A program made the position numbers and the translations under genes. A DNA stretch of 64,000 nt from Bordetella petrii (GTDB lineage Bacteria; Pseudomonadota; Gammaproteobacteria; Burkholderiales; Burkholderiaceae_B): assembly GCF_000067205.1 (NCBI RefSeq), contig NC_010170.1, positions 5,208,001-5,272,000 on the forward strand, written 5' to 3'. Below are positions 55,739 to 64,000 of the stretch, in pieces. The notes under the pieces were generated by a model. The model saw nothing but the letters and a program-made list of their open reading frames with translations, did not search any database and was not told the origin of the DNA. How positions within the stretch are numbered: position 1 is the stretch's first letter; every line of letters starts with the position of its first letter.

Positions 55739-56485
55739 ATGCCTGTCATCGTCAACGGCGTCGAACTCAACGATGCCGACCTGGAACAAGAACTGCCTAA
55801 CCATGGCGACGCGGCCAACCCGCAGCGTCGCGCCATTACGGCATTGGTGTTGCGCCGCGTGATGCTGGACGAGGCCCGACGGCTGGGCCTGAACGCCGAG
55901 AATGACGATGCCGCGATCGATGCCCTGCTCGATTCGCAGGCCGCCACGCCCGAGCCCGATGATGCCGCGTGCCGCCGCCATTACGAGATGCACCCTGAAC
56001 GCTTCACCGTGGGAGAGTTGGTCGAGGCCGACCATATCCTCTTCCAAGTGACGCCGCAGGTCGACCTGCAACGCTTGCGCGAGCGCGCCGAAGCGGCCCT
56101 GCAGCAGGCGCAGGCCGAGCCCGAGCGCTTCGCGGAGCTGGCGCGCGCCTTGTCGAATTGCCCGTCTGCGGCCGTGGGCGGCAGCCTAGGCCAACTGGGC
56201 CGGGGTGACACCGTGCCCGAGTTCGAACGGGCGGTATTCGGCCAGCCTGCTGGCACGGTGCTGCCGCGCCTGGTGGAAACCCGCCATGGCCTGCATATCG
56301 TGCGCATCGTCCGCCATGTGGCGGGCCGTCTGCTGCCGTACGAGCAGGTGGCGCCGCGCATTGCGCAGGCGCTGGCGGCGGCCAGCCGCGACACGGCATG
56401 GCGTCAGTACACGCGCATGCTGGTCGGCCGTGCTCGCATCGAGGGCATCGAACTGGAAGGCGCCGACGGCCTCCTGGTGCAATAA
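55739..56485 (+). CDS. PpiC-type peptidyl-prolyl isomerase
   Basis: I start at ATG 55739 (MPVIVNGVELNDADLEQELP, 248 residues). The C-terminal half (about 100-200) is a parvulin rotamase domain with ADHILFQV, LSNCPSAAVGGSLGQLGRGD and the FETRHGLH-like VETRHGLHIVRI signature. There is no signal peptide, so it is cytoplasmic, of NifM type. Its place between narI and moaA suggests a role in folding nitrate reductase, a common arrangement in beta-proteobacteria. Confidence 0.88.
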   Translation: MPVIVNGVELNDADLEQELPNHGDAANPQRRAITALVLRRVMLDEARRLGLNAENDDAAIDALLDSQAATPEPDDAACRRHYEMHPERFTVGELVEADHILFQVTPQVDLQRLRERAEAALQQAQAEPERFAELARALSNCPSAAVGGSLGQLGRGDTVPEFERAVFGQPAGTVLPRLVETRHGLHIVRIVRHVAGRLLPYEQVAPRIAQALAAASRDTAWRQYTRMLVGRARIEGIELEGADGLLVQ

Positions 56486-56495
56486 GGCGGCGACG

Positions 56496-57485
56496 ATGCC
56501 TGGCGCGACTTCCCTGACAGACGGCCACGGCCGGCGCATCGACTACCTGCGCGTATCGGTTACCGACCGCTGCGACCTGCGCTGCACGTATTGCCTGCCG
56601 GCCGGCTTCAAAGATTTCGACGCGCCCGCGCACTGGCTCACCCACGCTGAAATGGCGCGCCTGGTTGGCGTTTTCGTCGGCCTGGGCGTGCGCAAGCTGC
56701 GCCTGACCGGCGGCGAGCCCCTGACCCGTGGCGGCCTGTCCAGCCTGGTGCGTGCGGTGGCCGGCTTGCCGGGCCTGCAAGACTTGTCGCTGTCCACCAA
56801 CGGAACAAGGTTGGCGCGCCATGCGGCCGAACTGCGCGCGGCCGGCGTGTCGCGCCTGAATGTCAGCCTGGACACACTGGACGCCGGCGCCTATGCGCGC
56901 ATCACGGGCCGCGACTGCCTGGACGACGTGCTGAGCGGACTGGATGCCGCGCGGGCCGCCGGGTTCGCGCCTATCAAGCTCAATGCCGTGGTGCAGGCCG
57001 GCACTCCCGAAGCCGACCTGGAGCGGCTGCTGGCCTATGCCTGCCGCCAGGGTTATGTGTTGCGGTTGATCGAGCCCATGCCCGTGGGCGACACGGGACG
57101 GCGCAGCGCCGGCGTCGACCTTTCCGCGCTGGGCCGGCAGTTGGCTGCCTGCCATGGCCTGATGCCGGCGGTGGCGGGGCTGGGCGCCGGCCCCGCACGC
57201 TACTGGAGCAACGCCGAAGGCCAGTTGGTGCTGGGCGTCATTACGCCCATGTCGCAACATTTCTGCGCGGCCTGCAACCGGGTCCGGTTGGGGGCCGACG
57301 GCACGCTATATCTGTGCCTGGGCCAGCGCGACAGCGTGCCCCTGGGAGAACGGTTGCGGCAGGGCGCCAGCGACGCCGAGCTGGCGCAGACCATCAGGGC
57401 GGCCATTGCCGTCAAGCCCGAGCGCCACGATTTCAATACACACCCCGAACGCATCGTGCGTTTCATGTCCCAAACCGGGGGTTGA
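56496..57485 (+). CDS. moaA: GTP 3',8-cyclase MoaA
   Basis: The ATG at 56496 gives 329 residues. The radical-SAM motif CDLRCTYC is near residues 27-34, the second cluster FCAACNRVR...LCLG near the C-terminus, and the protein ends in the conserved Gly-Gly. MoaA starts molybdopterin synthesis from GTP, needed for NarG. Location in the nar cluster suggests anaerobic, nitrate-linked expression. Other moa genes are not in the window. Confidence 0.96.
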   Translation: MPGATSLTDGHGRRIDYLRVSVTDRCDLRCTYCLPAGFKDFDAPAHWLTHAEMARLVGVFVGLGVRKLRLTGGEPLTRGGLSSLVRAVAGLPGLQDLSLSTNGTRLARHAAELRAAGVSRLNVSLDTLDAGAYARITGRDCLDDVLSGLDAARAAGFAPIKLNAVVQAGTPEADLERLLAYACRQGYVLRLIEPMPVGDTGRRSAGVDLSALGRQLAACHGLMPAVAGLGAGPARYWSNAEGQLVLGVITPMSQHFCAACNRVRLGADGTLYLCLGQRDSVPLGERLRQGASDAELAQTIRAAIAVKPERHDFNTHPERIVRFMSQTGG

Positions 57486-57487
57486 CC

Positions 57488-58150
57488 ATGGGCGAGCAAC
57501 TGTCCGTCCGTGGCCCGCGCGACCTGGAACGCTTCATCAGCGGGTTCCAGCGTTTCCAGCAGCACTATTTCGACGACGCGCCTGCGCTGTACCGCGGCCT
57601 GTGCCGCGGCCAGAATCCCGGCACCCTTCTAATAGGCTGCTGCGATTCGCGAGTTGATCCGGCCTTGTTGCTGGGGTGCGATCCCGGCGATATCTTCACC
57701 GTGCGCAACGTGGCCAACCTGGTGCCGCCGTCCGAAGAAGATGGTGGGCAGCATGGCGTGCTGGCCGCCATCCAGTTCGCGGTGGAACAACTGCAGGTGG
57801 GCCGCATCATCGTGCTGGGCCACAGCCAATGCGGCGGCATACGCGCCCTGATGGAGCAGCGCCTGGACGACCGGGCCGAAGACGATTACATCGGGCGCTG
57901 GATGAATATTGCCGAGCCCGCGCGCGCGCAGGTGCTGCGGCAAATGCCGCAAGCCAGCCTGGCCGAACAGCGGCGCGCCTGCGAGCAGGCGTCCATCCTG
58001 GTCTCGCTGCGCCACCTGGAATCCTTCGCCTGCGTGCGGCGCCAGTTGGCGCGCGGCGCCATCAGCCTGCACGGCTGGTACTTCGACCTTGATGCCGGCG
58101 CCCTGCAGGCCTATTCGCCGCGCGCCGACGCTTTTCTGCCGCTGACCTGA
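57488..58150 (+). CDS. can: Beta-class carbonic anhydrase
   Basis: The 220-residue product carries Cys52, Asp53 and Arg55 (GCCDSRVDP) and His112 and Cys115 (LGHSQCGG), the zinc ligands and catalytic Asp-Arg dyad of beta-carbonic anhydrases, which interconvert CO2 and bicarbonate. It starts 2 bp after moaA, so it is part of the same transcript. This location within a nitrate respiration cluster is unusual; a link to pH or CO2 balance is only inferred. Confidence 0.93.
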   Translation: MGEQLSVRGPRDLERFISGFQRFQQHYFDDAPALYRGLCRGQNPGTLLIGCCDSRVDPALLLGCDPGDIFTVRNVANLVPPSEEDGGQHGVLAAIQFAVEQLQVGRIIVLGHSQCGGIRALMEQRLDDRAEDDYIGRWMNIAEPARAQVLRQMPQASLAEQRRACEQASILVSLRHLESFACVRRQLARGAISLHGWYFDLDAGALQAYSPRADAFLPLT

Positions 58151-58232
58151 AGGCATCCGGGGTGCCCCGCATCTCCGCCGGGCAGCCCTGAAAGAAGCTA
58201 AACTCTTCTTGTCCAGCCGCTGGCGTCGTGAC

Positions 58233-60167
58233 ATGACCTCTACAGAATTCCCCGTGGGCCCGGACGGCCTTCCCACCCTGCGCGATAGCCTCCCCACCCG
58301 TATCATTGCCAGTTCATTGGTTGCCCTGGCGGTGGTGCTGAGCATGGTGGCCTGGACATTGTGGCTGTCCTGGGGGCTGGAAGGCGCGGGCGCCGCCATT
58401 AACGATACCGGCAGCCTGCGCATGGTGGCCAACCGCGTGGCGGTCGAACTGATGCGCCCGGGCGCCGAGCGCACCTCGCAAGTCGAGGCCTTCGTGCATG
58501 CCCAGGACGAAACCCTGGCCCTGCTCGAGCGCGGCAATCCCGCGCGGCCGCTGTTCCTGCCGGCCGATCCTGCCGTCAGCGCCCAATTGGGCGTGGTGAC
58601 CCAGCTGTGGAACCAGACCATGAAACCGGCCGTGGCGCGCGCGCGCCAGGGCGGCGACATGACGCCCTACCTGGAGGCGCTGCCGGCCTTCGTGGCCGAG
58701 GCCGACAAGCTGGTGCGCATGATCGAGCTCGACAACGCCGGCAAGACCATCCAGCTGCGGCTGTCGCAAGGCGTGCTGGCCGCGATAGGCAGCGTGGGCA
58801 CGGTCGCCATGATCTACCTGCTGTACCTGTGGATCATTTCGCCCGTATTGCGCCTGCGCGATGGCCTGCAGCGCATGACGGCCGGTGAATTCAGCACTCG
58901 CCTGCCGGTCGAGACACGCGACGAGTTCGGGGTGCTGGCGCGCGGCTTCAACCTGATGGCCGACAAGCTCGAGAACCTGTATCGCAACCTGGAAAACCGG
59001 GTGCGCCGCAAGACGGCGGAACTCGAGGCGCAGAACCGCGAGATCGGGGCGCTGTACGACATGGCGGCGTTTCTTAACCAGCCCAACAGCATCGAGGCCG
59101 TCTGCCGCGGGTTTTTGCAGCGCGTCATGAGCCAATTCGGCGCGGCCGGCGGCACGATCCGCGCCCTGGACCCGACCGACGAAAAACTCAACATGCTGGT
59201 GTCGGAAGGCCTGTCGCCCGAACTGGCCGAGGCCGAACGCTGCATGCAGGCCGATCACTGCTATTGCGGAGTCGCCACCCAAGAGGGCACCCAGATCGTG
59301 CGCGACCTGCGCAAGGTTGCGCCCATCGAGGCATTTCACTGCGCCAACGACGGCTTTCGCAGCCTGGCGGTGTTTCGCATCGTGGCGCGCGACGAGGTGC
59401 TGGGCTCGTTTTCGCTGCATTTCAAGGCGCAGCGGCAGGTGTCGCCTGCCGAGACCCAGTTGCTCGAAACCCTGGGCCAGCATCTGGGCGTGGCCCTGGA
59501 AAACCGCAGGCTGGACGCCAAGGCGCGGCAATTGGCCGTGGTGCGCGAGCGCAGCCTGATGGCCCAGGGCCTGCACGACAGCATCGCGCAGGGCCTGAAC
59601 TTCCTGAAACTGCAGCTGCAGTTGCTGGACGACGCCGTGATGCGGGGCGACGACGACGACGTGCGCGAAATCGTGCCGCTGTTGCGCACGGGCGTCGAGG
59701 AAAGCTACCAGGACGTGCGCGAATTGCTGGTGAATTTCCGCACCAAGCTCGACCAGGGCGAATTGCCCGATGCCATCGAAGAAGCCGTGCTGCGGTTCCG
59801 GCGCCAGACCGGCATCGAGGTCGACCTGGACATGGCGTACGGCGCCGACCGGCCGCTGCCTCCCGAGCAGCAGTTGCAGGTGCTGTTCATTCTGCAGGAA
59901 GCCCTGTCGAACGTGCGCAAGCATGCCCAGGCCAGCCACGTGCGCGTGCGGCTGATGAACAACCAGGACTTCGAGATGGAGATCACCGATGACGGCATCG
60001 GCTACGATCCCGACGAAGTGGGACAGCGGGAAGAAAGCCACATCGGCCTGCACATCATGCGCGAACGGGCCGCCCGGCTCAACGCTGTGATAAAACTGAT
60101 GTCCCGACCTGGCGCCGGCGCCACGGTGCGGCTGGTGCTGCCCCGTGCGGCGCGCAGCGCTGCCTGA
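58233..60167 (+). CDS. narX: Nitrate/nitrite sensor kinase NarX
   Basis: I use ATG 58233 (644 residues); a TTG eight codons earlier is in frame. TM1 is about 30-52, the periplasmic P-box reads GSLRMVANR, TM2 is about 185-206, followed by HAMP, a central module with a Cys cluster (ERCMQADHCYCGVA) and a HisKA_3 domain with His448 in GLHDSIAQGL, then an ATPase domain. These features identify NarX over NarQ-like variants by P-box and Cys-rich linker. It lies 13 bp before narL. Confidence 0.94.
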   Translation: MTSTEFPVGPDGLPTLRDSLPTRIIASSLVALAVVLSMVAWTLWLSWGLEGAGAAINDTGSLRMVANRVAVELMRPGAERTSQVEAFVHAQDETLALLERGNPARPLFLPADPAVSAQLGVVTQLWNQTMKPAVARARQGGDMTPYLEALPAFVAEADKLVRMIELDNAGKTIQLRLSQGVLAAIGSVGTVAMIYLLYLWIISPVLRLRDGLQRMTAGEFSTRLPVETRDEFGVLARGFNLMADKLENLYRNLENRVRRKTAELEAQNREIGALYDMAAFLNQPNSIEAVCRGFLQRVMSQFGAAGGTIRALDPTDEKLNMLVSEGLSPELAEAERCMQADHCYCGVATQEGTQIVRDLRKVAPIEAFHCANDGFRSLAVFRIVARDEVLGSFSLHFKAQRQVSPAETQLLETLGQHLGVALENRRLDAKARQLAVVRERSLMAQGLHDSIAQGLNFLKLQLQLLDDAVMRGDDDDVREIVPLLRTGVEESYQDVRELLVNFRTKLDQGELPDAIEEAVLRFRRQTGIEVDLDMAYGADRPLPPEQQLQVLFILQEALSNVRKHAQASHVRVRLMNNQDFEMEITDDGIGYDPDEVGQREESHIGLHIMRERAARLNAVIKLMSRPGAGATVRLVLPRAARSAA

Positions 60168-60180
60168 GTTCCCGCTACCC

Positions 60181-60843
60181 ATGGCTATCCGTATCCTGCT
60201 TATCGACGATCACAGCCTGTTTCGCTCGGGTGTGCGGCTGCTGCTGCAGCGCCAGCCCGACTTCGAGGTTGTGGCCGAGGCGGCCGACGGCGTGGAAGGC
60301 ATCAAGCGTGCCAAGGAATTCCAACCCGACGTCATCTTGCTGGACCTGAACATGCCCGGCCTGTCGGGCCTGGAAACGCTGCAGTTGCTGGTGCAGGACG
60401 TGCCGCGCAGCGCGGTGGTCATCTTGACGGTTTCCGAAGAGACCGACGAGCTCAGCCAGGCCTTGCGCGACGGCGCGCGCGGCTATCTGGTGAAGAATAT
60501 CGACGCCGAGGCGCTGACGGCGGCGATTCGCCGCGCTGCCACCGGCGAACCCGTGATCGCCGACAACATGACCGCCAAGCTGGTAGACCGTTTCCGCGAG
60601 CAGGCTTCGCAGGGCGCCGGCAACGCGGCCAATGCCGAACGCACCCGTCTTACCACGCGCGAGCGTGAAATCGTGCAGTGCCTGGCGCATGGCGCCAGCA
60701 ATAAGGTCATTGCCCGGCAACTGGACATAGCCGAAAGCACGGTGAAGATCCATGTGCAGAACATACTCAAGAAACTGAACCTGACCAGCCGGGTGCAGGT
60801 GGCGGTATATGCCGTCGAAAACGGGCTGGTTGCGGACGATTGA
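60181..60843 (+). CDS. narL: Nitrate/nitrite response regulator NarL
   Basis: The 220-residue product has receiver residues DD at 9-10, Asp55 in VILLDLNMPG and VKNIDAEAL near 105, followed by a LuxR-type helix-turn-helix (LTTREREIVQCLAHGASNKV...KIHVQNILKKL). It should control the nar operon in response to nitrate through NarX. It ends the regulatory pair and is followed by the kef-type gene after 33 bp. Confidence 0.96.
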   Translation: MAIRILLIDDHSLFRSGVRLLLQRQPDFEVVAEAADGVEGIKRAKEFQPDVILLDLNMPGLSGLETLQLLVQDVPRSAVVILTVSEETDELSQALRDGARGYLVKNIDAEALTAAIRRAATGEPVIADNMTAKLVDRFREQASQGAGNAANAERTRLTTREREIVQCLAHGASNKVIARQLDIAESTVKIHVQNILKKLNLTSRVQVAVYAVENGLVADD

Positions 60844-60876
60844 CCCCGGCAGCCGTCCGGGCAACAGGGGACATTC

Positions 60877-62643
60877 ATGGCAGTAGAGGGCGACGCGGGC
60901 CAACTGGCCAAGGTCGTGGTGTTGTTGGGCGCGGCGGTGGTAGCGGTACCGCTTTTCCGGCGCCTGGGACTGGGGTCGGTGCTGGGCTATCTGGCGGCCG
61001 GCCTGGTCATCGGGCCGTTCGGGCTGGGCCTGTTCCGCGACCCGCACACTATCTTGCATACCGCCGAGCTGGGCGTGGTGATGTTCCTGTTCATCATTGG
61101 CCTGGAAATGCGCCCCTCGCACCTGTGGGCCCTGCGGGGCGAGATATTCGGGCTGGGCAGCCTGCAGGTGCTCGTGTGCGGGCTGCTGTTGACCGGCGTG
61201 GGCGTGGCCTTCGGGTTTCCATTGGCGGTGTCGTTTATCTGCGCGATGGGCTTCGTGCTGACGTCCACCGCCATCGTCATGCAGCTGCTGGGCGAACGGG
61301 GCGACATCGCCACCGCGCGCGGGCAGAAAATTGTGTCCATCCTGCTGCTGGAAGATTTGCTGATCGTGCCGCTACTGGCGCTGGTGGCGTTCATTGCGCC
61401 GCCGGGCGCCGGGCCTGTCGAGGCGTCCACCGCGGCGTCGCGCTGGCTGGATGTAGGCATCGGCGTGGGCGCGCTGGCCGCGCTGGTGGTGGCGGGCATC
61501 TGGTTGTTGAACCCCCTGTTCCGCCTGCTGGCGCGCGCCAAGGCGCGCGAGGTCATGACCGCGGCGGCGCTGCTGGTGGTGCTGGGCTCGGCCCTGCTGA
61601 TGCAATGGGGCGGGCTGTCGATGGCCATGGGCGCATTCCTGGCGGGCGTGTTGTTGTCGGAATCCACGTTTCGGCACCAGCTGGAGGCCGACATCGAGCC
61701 TTTCCGCGGCCTGCTGCTGGGCCTGTTTTTCCTGGGCGTGGGCATGTCGCTGGATCTGACCGTGGTGGCGCGCAACGCTACCCTGATCGTGGTCGGGGTG
61801 CTGGCCATGATGGCCGTGAAGGCGTTGTGCATCTACGGCACGGCCAGGCTGGCCAGAAGCTCGAAGGCCGAGGCGCTGGACCGCGCGGTGCTGATGGCTC
61901 AGGGGGGCGAGTTTGCTTTCGTGCTGTTTTCCGCCGCGCTGGCCAACCGGGTCATCGATCCGGTGGTCAATGCCAACATGACGGCTATCGTGGTGCTGTC
62001 GATGGCGCTGACGCCGCTGGCGGTGCTGGCGCACAATCGTTGGGCACCGCGCCCCGGCGTTTCTACCGAAGGGCTCGAGGCGCCCAGCAACCAGCTTGGC
62101 CGTGCGCTGGTGATCGGCTTTGGCCGCGTGGGGCAGATCGCCAGCCAGCACATGCTGGCCATGGGCGCCGAGATCACCATCATCGACAACGATCCCGAGA
62201 TGATCCGCAGCGCCGCCGACTTCGGCTTCAAGGTCTACTATGGCGACGGCACGCGCACCGACGTGTTGCACGCGGCCGGCGCCAAGCACGCGCAAGCCAT
62301 CCTGGTGTGCGCCGACGGCCGGGCGACGGTGACGCAGATGGTCGAGCGCATCAAGGCGGTATGCCCGCATTCGCGCATTCTGGTGCGGTCGTTCGACCGC
62401 GAGCATGCGCTGGAGCTGCACCGGGCCGACGTCGACTTCCAGGTGCGCGAGACGTTCGAGTCGGCCATGGTGCTGGGCCGCCAGGCCACCATGACGCTGG
62501 GAGCGACGCCCGAGATTGCCGACGAGATTGCCGAAGACATCCGCCGCCGCGACGCCGAGCGCTTTCAGCTGGAAGTGACGGGCGGCTTGTTCGCCGGCCG
62601 CGCACTGCTGTTGAACAACCAGTCGGCCGAACACGATCACTAG
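60877..62643 (+). CDS. Kef-type K+/H+ antiporter with RCK domain
   Basis: The 588-residue product has about 12 hydrophobic segments of the CPA2 antiporter family (GYLAAGLVIGPFGLGLFRD and FLFIIGLEMRPSHLWALRG) and a C-terminal TrkA-N/RCK domain (ALVIGFGRVGQIASQHMLAM near 410-430), which binds NAD(H)-like ligands or controls gating. It resembles KefB/KefC, which mediate potassium efflux and cytoplasmic acidification on electrophile stress. It follows narL by 33 bp; a functional link to nitrate respiration is not shown. Confidence 0.9.
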   Translation: MAVEGDAGQLAKVVVLLGAAVVAVPLFRRLGLGSVLGYLAAGLVIGPFGLGLFRDPHTILHTAELGVVMFLFIIGLEMRPSHLWALRGEIFGLGSLQVLVCGLLLTGVGVAFGFPLAVSFICAMGFVLTSTAIVMQLLGERGDIATARGQKIVSILLLEDLLIVPLLALVAFIAPPGAGPVEASTAASRWLDVGIGVGALAALVVAGIWLLNPLFRLLARAKAREVMTAAALLVVLGSALLMQWGGLSMAMGAFLAGVLLSESTFRHQLEADIEPFRGLLLGLFFLGVGMSLDLTVVARNATLIVVGVLAMMAVKALCIYGTARLARSSKAEALDRAVLMAQGGEFAFVLFSAALANRVIDPVVNANMTAIVVLSMALTPLAVLAHNRWAPRPGVSTEGLEAPSNQLGRALVIGFGRVGQIASQHMLAMGAEITIIDNDPEMIRSAADFGFKVYYGDGTRTDVLHAAGAKHAQAILVCADGRATVTQMVERIKAVCPHSRILVRSFDREHALELHRADVDFQVRETFESAMVLGRQATMTLGATPEIADEIAEDIRRRDAERFQLEVTGGLFAGRALLLNNQSAEHDH

Positions 62644-62697
62644 CGCCGCTTCCTGTCCGGCCCGCCGCGGCGCGCTGGCGACTATGCCCATGACGGT

Positions 62698-64000
62698 TCA
62701 GCGCAGCGCCAGCAGCACCACCAGGGCCAGCGCCAGCAACAGGCTCAGGCCTTTCCAGAAGACCAGCGGGTTGCGCTCGAGCAGCGGCGGGCGCGCATGG
62801 GTAGCCACGGCGGCGTGCGGGTGGCGCAGGGCATAGGTGAGCTCTGACAGTTCCTGGTAGCGCCGCCGCGGGTCGGGATGCACCGCCAGGCTCAGCACGC
62901 CATCGACCCAGGCCGGGATGGCGTGCCGCTCGTCCAGGGCCGATACATACCGCAGTTGACGCTGGGCGGCGCGGGTGCGGGCCTGGGCCACCTGGGCGCC
63001 ATAGGGAAGCCGGCCGGTCAGCATCTGGTAGGCGATGACGCCCAGCGAATAGATGTCGGACACCGGGCTGCCTGGCTCGCCCAGGAAGTACTCTGGCGCC
63101 GCGTATTGCGCCGTGCCCAGCATGGGCGCTGCCTGGCCGCCGGGCGCCATTTCGGCGATGCCCGCCACCCGGGTCGAGCCAAGATCAATGATGCGCGCCG
63201 TGCCGTCGGCGCCGAGCAGGATGTTTTCGGGGCGCAGATCCTGGTGCACCATTTCCTGGCGATGGAATGCCTGCAGACCCTGGGCGACCTGCTCGATGAT
63301 GTCCGTTACCTGTTCCAGCGACGGCGCGCGATGCGTCGCCATCCAATGCGCCAGGGTGATGCCTTCCAGGTACTCGGTCACCGTGTACAGGCTGCGGCGC
63401 GGGCGCGTTGCCGGCCAGGCCCGCACCACGTGGCTGCTGTCCAGGCGGCGCGCAATCCACTCCTCCATCAGCAGGCGTTCCAGGTAGGCCGGATCGTGGC
63501 GCAGGTCTAACGAGGGAATCTTGATCGCGACCACGGCGCCGGTGGCCAGGTCGGTGGCCCGGTAGACGTGGCTGCGGCTGCTGGCGCGCAGTTCCTGGTC
63601 GATGCGAAAACCCTCGAATACCATGCCGGCCTGCAGCAGCGGCGGGCACGGCAAGGCGCTTGCCTGGCGCGCGACTTCGCCTGCGTCGGGGGTGGGCAGA
63701 TCGTCGACGCGCACGATCTGCACGGTCAGGTTGTCGGCGCTGCCGCAAGCATAGGCCAGGTCGGCCAGCGACGCGGCGGCTGCGTCCAGGTTCGGGGCGT
63801 GGGTGTGCACGGCCTGGATCACGGCGGCGGCATCCACGAATTCGTGCACGCCGTCCGTGGCCAGCACGAATACATCGCCGGCCTCGACCCGCCGCGTGTG
63901 ATAGTCGACCTGCAGGTGTGCCGACAGGCCCAGCGCGCGCCCCAGGTAGCTTTTGTCGCGCGCCACCTGGATGCGGTGGTCGTCGGTCAGTTGTTCCAGC
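62698..64000 (-). CDS. PP2C phosphatase-Ser/Thr kinase fusion, partial
   Basis: The frame is open to the right edge, so the N-terminus is outside the window. The visible N-terminal part (about 63700-64000) is the end of a PP2C phosphatase (VFVLATDGVHEFVD, then GSADNLTVQIV). The kinase domain follows with VAIKIP (near 63520), MVHQDLRPENILL (near 63235) and IIDLGS, so catalytic residues look present. A C-terminal hydrophobic segment (PLVFWKGLSLLLALALVVLL) anchors it to the membrane. Opposing phosphatase and kinase in one protein suggests self-limiting signalling. Confidence 0.9.
   Translation of the reverse strand, partial: LEQLTDDHRIQVARDKSYLGRALGLSAHLQVDYHTRRVEAGDVFVLATDGVHEFVDAAAVIQAVHTHAPNLDAAAASLADLAYACGSADNLTVQIVRVDDLPTPDAGEVARQASALPCPPLLQAGMVFEGFRIDQELRASSRSHVYRATDLATGAVVAIKIPSLDLRHDPAYLERLLMEEWIARRLDSSHVVRAWPATRPRRSLYTVTEYLEGITLAHWMATHRAPSLEQVTDIIEQVAQGLQAFHRQEMVHQDLRPENILLGADGTARIIDLGSTRVAGIAEMAPGGQAAPMLGTAQYAAPEYFLGEPGSPVSDIYSLGVIAYQMLTGRLPYGAQVAQARTRAAQRQLRYVSALDERHAIPAWVDGVLSLAVHPDPRRRYQELSELTYALRHPHAAVATHARPPLLERNPLVFWKGLSLLLALALVVLLALR

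Overview
The window looks like a chromosomal segment of a beta-proteobacterium of the family Alcaligenaceae, most likely Bordetella or Achromobacter (a Bordetella petrii-like nitrate respirer would fit). This rests on high G+C, the order tRNA-Tyr/Gly/Thr-tuf-tRNA-Trp-secE-nusG-rplKAJL-rpoBC, a mnmG-rsmG-parA-parB cluster without dnaA beside it, a TctCBA transporter, and a complete narK1K2-GHJI-XL set. The genus is an inference from gene content and was not tested by any search. I see no insertion sequence, prophage, CRISPR array or rRNA gene.

Layout. 1-8941 is the S10/str ribosomal block on the minus strand (rpsL, rpsG, fusA, tuf, rpsJ, rplC, D, W, B, rpsS, rplV, rpsC, and the first codons of rplP). 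A hairpin and a good promoter separate rpsJ from rplC. 9372-16453 is a signalling island set between two essential blocks: two divergent OmpR-type regulators, a LysM-FecR exported protein, a CHASE2 histidine kinase, a membrane-anchored pseudokinase with a PEGA domain, and a small lipoprotein. 16575-30438 is the rpoBC/ribosomal stalk/tuf block with four tRNAs and its promoters. 30469-36157 is ansA, parB, parA, rsmG and mnmG, followed by an intergenic region with three parS-like sites. cspA, an aminotransferase, and a tctDE-tctCBA operon come next. An origin-like intergenic region at 43948-44365 separates mostly leftward genes from mostly rightward genes. On its right lie ada, a DUF924 protein and the nitrate respiration cluster (narK1, narK2, narGHJI, a PpiC-type isomerase, moaA, a beta-carbonic anhydrase, narX, narL), then a Kef-type antiporter and a truncated PP2C-kinase fusion gene at the right edge.

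How the genes work together. The left half is the core translation and transcription machinery, and most of it is co-directional with replication if the origin lies near 36-44 kb. The nar cluster encodes a self-contained anaerobic module: nitrate uptake and nitrite export (NarK1/K2), the membrane nitrate reductase (NarGHI) with its chaperone (NarJ) and a rotamase, molybdopterin synthesis (MoaA), and nitrate sensing (NarX/NarL). The least familiar part is the island at 9372-16453. The region between its two regulators carries a precisely symmetric set of TTGAC repeats with 10-bp spacing, as expected for OmpR-type DNA binding. It may be a cell-envelope signalling system that joins a CHASE2 sensor kinase, an exported LysM/FecR protein and a pseudokinase.
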